From: a virus
IMG/VR virus record: IMGVR_UViG_3300032293_002041
Location: 62,001 to 126,000 of that record
Strand: one strand, 5' to 3'
Length of the DNA stretch: 64,000 bases
Shown here: piece by piece, positions 51,893-61,100 of the stretch
Layout: each line of letters starts with the position of its first letter
How positions within the stretch are numbered: the stretch's first letter is position 1
Notes under the pieces: generated by a model
The model's database searches: none
Told to the model about the DNA's origin: nothing
What the model saw: the letters and a program-made list of their open reading frames with translations, nothing else
Position numbers and translations under genes: made by a program

Positions 51893-52661
51893 ATCTCTTA
51901 ATGACAATCAAAAACTAGATATTTTGAAGAAACTATATGTACAAGAAAAACTTAGTTTTCAAGATATCGCGTCCAAGTTTGATACTTATGCCAATCAAAT
52001 TCGCAGAGATGCCAAAAGACTGAACATTAAAATCAGAAATAAGAGTGATGCTCAAAAAAATGCTCTTAAAACTGGTAAGCATAAGCATCCAACAAAAGGA
52101 TCTCAAAGATCTACAGAAACTAAAGAAAAAATTGGTAAAGCAGTAATGACCTCTTGGGATGGATTAACCGAAAAAGAGCTTAAGCAGAGACAAGACAAGA
52201 GTAGAGCTTTATGGGAGAGCATGGATAATGATGTTAAGGAGAATATTCTAAAATCCGCTAATGCTGCTGCTAGATTAAGCAGTAAAACCGGATCAAAGTT
52301 GGAAAAATTTTTATTGAATAGACTGCTCAAAGATGGCTATTCTGTTGATTTTCATAAGGAGCAAGTCTTATCAAATACAAAGTTGCAGATTGATCTTTTT
52401 CTTCCTAGTATGAATGTGGCTATCGAAGTTGACGGACCATCTCACTTCTCTCCAATTTGGGGAGATGATGCTCTGGCAAAAAATAAAAAATATGACGAGA
52501 AAAAGAATGGCTTGCTTATTGGTAAAGGTGTTGCACTCATACGGATCAAGCAAAAAAAGGATTTTTCAAACGCTAGAGGCAATTTAATATATGATCAATT
52601 ATTGGATCTATTAAAAACACAAAGTTATAAAACAAATAGTATCATAGAAATAGAGGACTAA
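51873..52661 (+). CDS. Vsr-like nuclease with HTH and NUMOD3-like segments
   Basis: 262 residues in three parts. An N-terminal HTH (LSFQDIASKFDTYANQIRRDAK) is followed by a NUMOD3-like stretch (KHKHPTKGSQRSTETKEKIGKAV). The C-terminal nuclease fold has KLEKFLLNRLLKDGY, LQIDLFLPSMNVAIEVDGPSHF and KGVALIRIKQKKDFS. The Glu, Asp, Asp-x3-His arrangement resembles EDxHD homing endonucleases of phages. It may be a free-standing homing nuclease. A shorter relative of the catalytic part lies at 35436. Confidence 0.72.
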   Translation: MSSLNYKSLNDNQKLDILKKLYVQEKLSFQDIASKFDTYANQIRRDAKRLNIKIRNKSDAQKNALKTGKHKHPTKGSQRSTETKEKIGKAVMTSWDGLTEKELKQRQDKSRALWESMDNDVKENILKSANAAARLSSKTGSKLEKFLLNRLLKDGYSVDFHKEQVLSNTKLQIDLFLPSMNVAIEVDGPSHFSPIWGDDALAKNKKYDEKKNGLLIGKGVALIRIKQKKDFSNARGNLIYDQLLDLLKTQSYKTNSIIEIED

Positions 52662-53384
52662 ATGATGGTTAAGGAAAAAAAGACATCTGTTGAATCAAAA
52701 GAGGAAGTGGTTGAGGTTACCAAATTAAATCCTAATGATATTGGATGGACCGACCATGTTTTAAGTTTATTGTCTGATGATGAAAAAATAGCCGGTAATC
52801 CTACCACAGATGGCTTGAGACGCATTTTTGAAATTGCTCTAAATTGTGATCTAATTGAATCAACTAGCGACGTTACCCAAGTTCCTACTCCGGAGAACGA
52901 AAAGAGGGCTACAGTTGTCCATAGGCTGTCTTATTTTTTAAAGGATGAGACACTACAGCAAGAATCTAAATTCAGGACTGTCAGCGGCTCTGCGGACGTT
53001 TATTGGGGTAATTGCGACAAGACATATCGTAACCATCCTACCGCTGTTGCAGAAACACGAGCAGAGGGTAGGGCTTTAAGGCGAGCACTCAAGCTTAGAA
53101 AAGTTGTTGCCGCTGAAGAAATTGCTAAAGATATCGAGGATCATCCCGACGAAAACTCAGTATCTAAAATTAGTGTTAATCAAATAAACTTTATAGATGT
53201 AATTGCCCAAAGGCTGAATATTAATGTGATTCTATTAATAAGTCAGCTTGCAATAACTGAAAGTAACATATATAATATATCTCATGAGAACGCAGTGAGT
53301 ATAATAAAGCAACTCACCGCATATCAGCAAGATATGAATAAAATTCCTTCAGATTTATTAGGCTATCAAGCAAACTGGAAATAA
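52662..53384 (+). CDS. Possible single-strand annealing protein (Rad52/ERF-like pattern)
   Basis: 240 residues. NPTTDGLRRIFEIALNCDLI, GSADVYWGNCDKTYRNHPTA and the run VAETRAEGRALRRALKLRKVV recall the AxAxxEGRALRxAL pattern of phage single-strand annealing proteins. A C-terminal helical region (KISVNQINFIDVIAQRLN) follows. Assignment is by pattern memory and not secure. A lysine-rich start (KEKKTSVESKEE) suggests a disordered tail. The context (nucleases, zinc ribbon) agrees with recombination. Confidence 0.5.
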   Translation: MMVKEKKTSVESKEEVVEVTKLNPNDIGWTDHVLSLLSDDEKIAGNPTTDGLRRIFEIALNCDLIESTSDVTQVPTPENEKRATVVHRLSYFLKDETLQQESKFRTVSGSADVYWGNCDKTYRNHPTAVAETRAEGRALRRALKLRKVVAAEEIAKDIEDHPDENSVSKISVNQINFIDVIAQRLNINVILLISQLAITESNIYNISHENAVSIIKQLTAYQQDMNKIPSDLLGYQANWK

Positions 53385-53386
53385 CT

Positions 53387-53719
53387 ATGAAAGCAACATA
53401 CAAGGCTAATGAAAGATTGTCATTTGAACTAGAGGGTGCTGGACAAAAGGAAATCTTTAAAGAGTTAGCTTTGATTCAGGAAATCTTTTCTGAAGAAAAA
53501 TGTGGCTTATGCGGCAAGTCTAATTTAAAATTTATAGTAAGAAATGTTGACGGCAATGACTATTATGAATTAAGATGTAATGATTGCGGTGCGGTGTTGG
53601 CTTTTGGCCAGCATAAAAAGGGCGGTACGCTCTTCCCACGACGTAAGGATGAAGAAAACAATTGGTTACCGAATAATGGTTGGCACAAATGGCAGAAAAA
53701 TCAGGCAGACAAAACCTAG
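53387..53719 (+). CDS. Zinc-ribbon phage protein
   Basis: 110 residues. KCGLCGKSNLKFIVRNVDGNDYYELRCNDCGAVLAFGQHKKGG is a four-cysteine zinc ribbon common in uncharacterised phage proteins beside replication genes. The end NNGWHKWQKNQADKT is basic. Known function is lacking; nucleic-acid binding is likely. It overlaps the next gene by 31 nt. Confidence 0.7.
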   Translation: MKATYKANERLSFELEGAGQKEIFKELALIQEIFSEEKCGLCGKSNLKFIVRNVDGNDYYELRCNDCGAVLAFGQHKKGGTLFPRRKDEENNWLPNNGWHKWQKNQADKT

Positions 53720-54669
53720 TAACACAAGAGAAACTAGATAGTATAGTAAATACACTATATGAGTCTGGAGTACCACACAGTACGATATTTCATACTGTTG
53801 TATTATTGGTATTAGCATTAACTTATTCTGAAGACCTAACACACAAGCCGATTCAAATAAGTTTCTCCTTCAGTTCCATTTCGGCTGCTCCGGACATGGA
53901 GACAGATAGCATAAAGCTATTAGACGAACAACCAGGAAAAGAAGAAGTTAGTGATCTCAAAAATAAAGAGTCCGAAATTTTATCAGAAATTATTGAAAAG
54001 GAGATAACGGAAGAAAGCGTTGTTTCTATTGATGAATATGTTGATGTTATTAACCAGCCCAATAATACTGATAAATTATTACCAACAGATTTAGATCTTA
54101 ATCAAATCATTCCCGTAAAACATACAGAAAAGCATACAAATAGACAGAATGCTGACAGATCTCCCAGCGATATTATCGGAGAAATAGCAAGATCCTTGCC
54201 AAAACCAGGTCAATTCGCTCAATCAGACGGAAGTGTTGGCCTGTCAACACAAAGAGAAATAGGAAGAAGACTATCTAAGGCTGGAGCTAAGTCCGGAGAC
54301 GTTCAGATATCAATAGCCTGGAATACTAGAGACGACATAGATCTTCATGTTTATACAAGACTTAGTAATGGTGAAGTTTCTACAATTTCATGGTCCAATA
54401 GAGTTGGGGCCAACGGAGGAATGTTGGATGTTGACATGAATGCCAATTTTGCAAATCTTGTAGATGATCCTGTAGAAAATATTTTTTGGGCCAAAGGATT
54501 TGCTCCGAATGCAGAATATTATGTCGGAGTTCATCATTTCAGAAGTTGGTCAAGAAATGCTTCTGTTCCGGTGTCAGTGATTGTTAAGGTTGATCAAAAT
54601 ACTCAAACATTTAATGTTAATGTATCTAATGGGCAACCATTATTAGAAGTTACTAGATTTAGACGATAG
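53689..54669 (+). CDS. DUF2135/YfaP-like C-terminal domain protein
   Basis: 326 residues from ATG 53689 (a TTG start 9 nt earlier is in frame). A helical hydrophobic segment (HSTIFHTVVLLVLALTYS, about 35-52), a long acidic linker, and a C-terminal domain, VQISIAWNTRDDIDLHVYTR...GGMLDVDMNANF...DPVENIFWAKGFAPNAEYYVGV, with the D-x-DLHV and GGxLDxD marks of YfaP/DUF2135 beta domains. Likely a virion or surface-type protein. Its 3' end overlaps the - strand gene by 11 nt (convergent). Confidence 0.65.
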   Translation: MAEKSGRQNLVTQEKLDSIVNTLYESGVPHSTIFHTVVLLVLALTYSEDLTHKPIQISFSFSSISAAPDMETDSIKLLDEQPGKEEVSDLKNKESEILSEIIEKEITEESVVSIDEYVDVINQPNNTDKLLPTDLDLNQIIPVKHTEKHTNRQNADRSPSDIIGEIARSLPKPGQFAQSDGSVGLSTQREIGRRLSKAGAKSGDVQISIAWNTRDDIDLHVYTRLSNGEVSTISWSNRVGANGGMLDVDMNANFANLVDDPVENIFWAKGFAPNAEYYVGVHHFRSWSRNASVPVSVIVKVDQNTQTFNVNVSNGQPLLEVTRFRR

Positions 54670-55135
54670 GTCCCCACTTATCAGCCGGACACTTTTGATC
54701 TTTGTGCGCCAATTTATTTTGATGATTTGCTTCTCTAATAACAGTACATCCGCACAATAAACAAGAACTATTTTGAAAATATTCACAAGAATTACATACG
54801 CTTAGTCTTTGTTCTATTTGTTCAGCAGAGCAGAGGTTATCTGGATTGTCATTATTTTGAGCTTTTAAGTATTGCTGTTTTGTATTGTCTGCAATTTTAT
54901 TTAGGATAACATCAGACATATTCTGATTCTCTGAAAGATGTTCTACTGAAGATTCTTGTCCTCTATGAACCTGTTGAATCTTATTAGTAATATCTTCCAT
55001 TTTTTTAAAGCATAAAATTTTGGTATCCGGTATTTCAAGACCAACGGTTAAGCCACAATAATTACATTTATACAGTGGCTTATCGTTAAAGAATGTATTT
55101 AATGGCTGAAGATCACAGTAGCTGGAGTTATGCAT
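54659..55135 (-). CDS. Cys-rich phage protein (C-terminal CxxC clusters)
   Basis: 158 residues from the - strand ATG ending at 55135, which overlaps the giant gene's 3' end by 8 nt; the longer frame upstream lies inside the giant gene. N-terminal zinc-type pair YKCNYCGLTVG and a C-terminal RLSVCNSCEYFQNSSCLLCGCTVIREANHQ...KCPADKW, a cysteine arrangement recurrent in phage proteins near tail genes. Probable zinc-binding protein; function unknown. Confidence 0.65.
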   Translation of the reverse strand: MHNSSYCDLQPLNTFFNDKPLYKCNYCGLTVGLEIPDTKILCFKKMEDITNKIQQVHRGQESSVEHLSENQNMSDVILNKIADNTKQQYLKAQNNDNPDNLCSAEQIEQRLSVCNSCEYFQNSSCLLCGCTVIREANHQNKLAHKDQKCPADKWGPIV

Positions 55136-58100
55136 ATTCCACCTTATTAGCTTGGCAACATCCTTTATCATCATTACATTTTGACGCTCCGGTATTATAG
55201 CATGATGGAGCAATATCGCAATCAGTAGTTTTATAAGTAGAAGATAGTCTAATATTAGAATTAATACATGATGTCGCTCTTTCATTACATTTGATAGAAG
55301 TATCTACGCCTTTTAAAATATCTTGAATAGTTTTAGGTCTTCTATATTTATATGTATAATACGCTACTCTAACAGGTAATTCAACGCTGACTAATGCTGG
55401 ATCACCTAAAGTAGCCCTATAGTTAATTGCTGGGTATGTTATAATACCAAAACTTAGTTTACTACAAGTGCCTGGAACCACACCTTCAACTATATCATTT
55501 ATTTCATACTTATCTTTATTATTCTTACAAACAGCTATATTATTATAAGCTTGTTCCATGTTGGCTTCCCATTCTTTATTTAACTCGCCATTAGCTCCGG
55601 CTGAACCTTGCTCAAACTGTACTTCAGTTTCACACCCGGCAATAGCATGTTCTATATTTCCTCCTACAACAATTGCTGAAGCTTTGGAAATACAAGTATG
55701 CCATGGAAAAGAATCCGGTGCTGATTTTCCACATTGTCCTATTCCACATGTTGTTACAGTAAAACCATTACAGGCATTAGGATCTGGCAGCGTTCCACAA
55801 AATTGTTTAGCTACTGTTTGACATCCTCCGATTGGTGTCGGCCCATCTTGATTCGGATTTCCTTGTACTAAATACCCTAACACACATGTTCTAGTTTCTG
55901 TTATGATATCCCATGACGGATGCTGATTTATCATAGCTGCTTGATTAGGCTCAACCCCGCAGTCAGAACACTCGCTATTAATAGAATCAACTACACTAAA
56001 GCTATCATCTGGAACTGTTATCGTTATAGAAGGACAATCAGATCTTATTGAATTAGGAATACATTTTGATACTCCACCAGCTAAAGAAATTGTAAGATTA
56101 TTATTATCATAAGATATATTGCATAGTTGTGTAGAACATGAGGGTGAATATCTATTATATTGAATAGTTGTATTTTTATTATAAATATAGTAAGTTTCTG
56201 GATTAGAAATCTGACAAGACATCCAACCACACTGTTCTGTTATAGTTAGTTTATTTGAGGTTGTGGGACTCGCTCTCAAAGCAATATCGGATCGTGGAGG
56301 TATCGGATCTGTAATTATATTTGGATTAGACAAATAACCTACAAGTTTTCTCTTGTAGCCTTTTAATGTAATAGAATGTCTACAATATTCAAAGGTATAA
56401 TCAAAATCGGTATATTCATAATTTAATGATTTACAAGCACAGTCATTAATTTTGTCAGAACTTCTACAATACCCATATTCATAATTAGAACATTCACATG
56501 CGTCCGAAGTGCTGGTTGGAGATGGTGGCCAATCTCTATTTGCTAGATTATTAAATCGTTTTTTGTCTTCATCATCTAATAAAGTAAAACATGTCCCGCA
56601 AGTAGAAGATTCGTATCTGGGATTTAGTGGGAAAGTACCCACATCGGGTATTGTAGTAGATCTAATCATACTTTCTATGGGTCCACCATTTCTGAATGTT
56701 AAGTCATTATTGGGATTTGTAGACCCACCACGATTAACGCATCCCCTAAAGACTCCTCTAGCATAACCAGGAGAACTAACATCTATAGTAACTATTTTAG
56801 ACGATAATACTGTGCAGTTAGAAGCAATCGGATCAATTGGACCAACACCTCTGTTAGTACATTCTAGATAAGGGAAACTATTGGTATTAGCACAAGCATC
56901 ATGGTCCACAAAATAAATACTGGGTATATTTTGATCTCCTGGTGGAACGTTTGGATCAGTTGAACATATCGGTTTATAATATGGTGCTCCAAAGTTACAT
57001 TTTTTACCTTTAGGGTTATTTGAATCTGCCCAAAAAGGAAAACTAAAAGTTTCTATTTCGTTGGAACATCCAATAGTTTCGATCTCTGCTCTTATAATTT
57101 TATTAATTAAATTGAATGCTTTTTGTGGTCGCTCTTTGCATCTTCCTATTTCATTATATGTTTCCAGATTATTAGCTGGAGATAGTGGTTGTGTAGATAC
57201 TACTAAACTAGTATTTGTAATAGATTCTGAGTATATTATTGACTCTAAATCACTATGATTAGATATTGTCGCTATTGCCTTGATTTTGCCATCAGTCCTT
57301 ACGATTTTAATAGTAATTGATAAATTATTAATAGATATATCGACAACTTTACCTACTGCTAAAATACCATTAATGTTTATTGAGCCATTAATTTTTCTAT
57401 TTGAGGTATCAGCACTTATATCTAAGTCATATGGAATATTTTTGTATACATCTTTAGCTTCAATTTTAGGATAGGAATATCTTAAAAAATCTATAAGAGT
57501 TAATGGTTTTTCTGAATTATCAATTCTTTGTAGATTAATTTTCTGTTGTTCACCATATAAAAGCCTAAATAACATTTCATTAGCTAAAATATCAGTATTA
57601 TTGACAATACTAGTATGATCAGAAACTATGCTATTCGATAATAAAGATTGATATTCAGGATTTAATATGGAATATTTTTCTGTTGCTGGCCTTGGCCCAA
57701 CAGATGGATCACAATTTGACTCTGGATACAAAATATTGTTCGGCTGTAATTCAAATCTTTGAATATATTTAATGCCAGTATTACCAATAATATTATATAG
57801 TCCAGCATCATAAGATAACATGAAAGGAATATTATCCGGAATATTTTCGATATTTTTTTCTTTTTCTTTATTGATAGCATATTCTGCTTTTAATGTTGTC
57901 CAACCAACAGTATTAATGCCACACCTAAAACTACCACATCCGCTAACAGCATCTGTATCACAATATACTGGATATCTAGCAAAAATATCTCCAGTGAATG
58001 ATATAGTATTGAAGGAGTTAAAATCAAAAACATCTGTAAATGTAGTATTATTATAAGTTGGTACAGAAGCCCTAAATGTATTCCTGCACATTGATGTGTC

Positions 58101-61100
58101 TGGAGAAAGATTTCCTGATGAATTTAATGCTGATAATCTAAAAGGAGGATCATCTATTCTCAGAGTATTAGAATAAAAAGAACTATTGTTATTAATAGAT
58201 ATTGCTGATTTTAATTTATTATTTGTATTAAGATTAATCCAAAAATATCTAGTACTGTTTGTTGGTTTAAAAGACCCCCACGTATGATCTGATGCAAGAT
58301 TTTTATAAAGTCCACTAACTATTACTTTGCCTTGTAATAATTTATCTTGAGAAAATTTTTGCTGAATAATATCAGTTAATCTTGGTCTGAAGTCCTGAGT
58401 CTGCATTCCTGGGGCTGGAATAAAATTTAAATCTATCAAAGGTAAATAATTGTCCTGAGAGTGAAAATCTTTTTTAGTTAAATAGTTATCACTTCCAAGG
58501 TTATATTTTTGATGAATAGTATAATATACTAGACCAGTATAAGATACTGGAATGTTACTAGCGCTTTCTGGCTTAATAATATAGTTAAAAATGTTATAGT
58601 TATTATTATTAATAATTATCTTATTAAATAAATTATTATATTGCGATAATGGGTAATTATTATGAATAACGCTAGATGAATATATATAGTTACTTAATTC
58701 GCTATTAAGCTTATTATCAAAATCAATTAAATCTGCCCATTTAGTAGAAAAAAGAGGATTATGTAAAAAAGTATCTAGCTCTTTTTTAACTAGTGGATTA
58801 AAATTTCTATAAAGAATAAGAGAGTCCACTCCATTAGGGTTTGTATAGTCTTTATGTAATCTAGAAAAATCTAAATCAACATTATCATATTTTAATTTTC
58901 TATCTAATTTAAATCGAGTATATATTTTAATATATTGATCTGGATTGATAGAATTAAAAGATAGCATACGACCATACTTATCAGTATTATAGCAATAGAT
59001 AGACTTCTCTATAATTTTGGCAGTATGTTTTTGTTTATTGTTGTCTTTATTAATAACTGTTATTTCTTGATCACAAAAGAGTCTGGTTCCATAAATATAA
59101 TTAATTTTGTTTTTAAGAATATAATTAATATTCAGATCGCTAAAGTTTTGATATAGGTAATTATAATCTGTTAATTGATAAGAAGATAGAGAGATTTTGT
59201 TTCCTCCAAGATATCTCCATCTATCTCCATTACTTAATAAAACCACTGGTCTACTATCCACATCAATTAAAGCTTGTTCATCTTCGCTAAGAGATTCAAT
59301 AGAGTCGTGTATGGAAACAACAGGATTATCTTTTTCTGAAACATAAAAATATGATCTAGGACCTTCAACGTTTACAATATCCGGTTTGTTTGGGTCTATG
59401 TGAGCTGACACAAGACATAACGGATATGTGTCGATGTTGTAGTCTAGAACACTCATTCCTGTGGGCTTATGGTTATACAGGAAATCGAATTCTATGGGTT
59501 CTTTAGGAGCAGATGGTAACCACGGGCCTTGTAAATAGCTTTTTTCTTCTGAAGATAAATATTCAAACATAAAAGGCTCGCCAATATATCGATTTTCTTT
59601 ATTAAAAAACCCAAAAGTATTGGGGTTATCATACAAATACCATCCATCTTGTAATTGTAGATATAGTCTTAATTTTCTATGGTCCGATGAACCACCAACT
59701 TGAGTAAGTATTCTTTCAATATCGCTATTTAATTCTCCAATTAAAACTAATCCACTTGGATATAGTGCTTCTGGTCTGAATTTATCTTTTTCATAGTCTA
59801 TATAATAAGAGTGCGACTGCGAATCCTTATATATTGGAGTCAAATTATGGTATTTGTTTTCGAAAGAAAGTCCACTATTAGGATGAAAAAATCCTTTCCT
59901 TAAATTCCCTAATTGAGTATATGAAGGGATAGAAAAGTTTAGAATTTGTTTTCTCGGCACTCGGCTAAATTTAATAGGTACTGAACTAATCTCATCGCCC
60001 CGTGTGCTAAAAATATTGTTAGTTTCACAGATAGTCCCTGTTGGCGGATATAGATAAAATTCATCTCCCAATAATCCTTCTAGATAAGGATTGTTCAGGC
60101 CTATACTAACGCTAGAAGACGAACCCCCTCCTTTACCAATAAATACTTTTTTCTGTTGATCGTACATGGTAATATTATCATTTAAATTTACTTTAGTAGC
60201 AAATCTTTGAAACCCTAAATTAGGAGTAGCTATTAATTCTCCAGTCTCAGAATCTGTACTAAAATTATTAGTTTTAAATAAATTTACACCCTCAAGCACT
60301 TCAGCCCAAACATCTGCATGGGTAGTATTGTAAGAAGGCAAAGTTACTGTCCAATTAGTAGAAGCATAATTATTTAATGTAATAGTAACAGATTTCTCGC
60401 ATCCATAGGGATTCAATGGATCAATTTTAGCATTCACAGATGACAATAGAGAGTTAGCTGTTGGATGGTTTGGTATTATATTAGATGTAATAGACGACAA
60501 TCTATTTCTAAGAGTTTCTAATTCCTCAGAAAGGCCTCTTAATCGACTTTGTAATAATTCTAAATCATCTAAGTTAGTGATAGAAATAATTTGCTCATTA
60601 ATTACTAAAATTTCTGATTCTTTTCTAGATATATCTTCTAAAATTTTAGAACCACCAAATAGTTCTGCTAATTTATTTAAAGAATAGCCTCCATATGCTT
60701 TTAATCTTGGGCTATTTTGTGTAGAAAGTGCTGGAGTATATAATACTTTATCCTGATTAGTATATGTAATAGAGGTTGATGAGCTACATCGATATGGATA
60801 ATCAGTTACATTGCTTAAGTTAAAACATTTGCAACTATCTTTAATTGGAAAAGCTTTGCAGGAATAACTATCCTCCGCTGGGCCTCTAATCTTTTCAATA
60901 GAAATATTATATATTTTTATTCCAACGTCCCTAGTATTAAAGGTAAGAGACAATTGACCTCCATTAATACCACTAAATAAAGACGTAGTATTATTTACAA
61001 ATACTGTACTACCGCTAATTGCTCCAAGAGGACTACAAGTATAATAAATTCCACCCTGACTATGAAATGCTAATCTATCAATATGGGGATTGAAAGCAGC

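Noticed and set aside
55136-55285. N-terminal extension of the Cys-rich - strand gene
   Set aside because: The extra 50 residues lie fully within the giant gene's 3' end and look like a shadow (hydrophobic, low-complexity).
57662-57880. Open frames within the giant gene region on either strand
   Set aside because: Short, of shadow composition, no ribosome sites and no recognisable motif; explained by AT-rich coding sequence of the giant gene.
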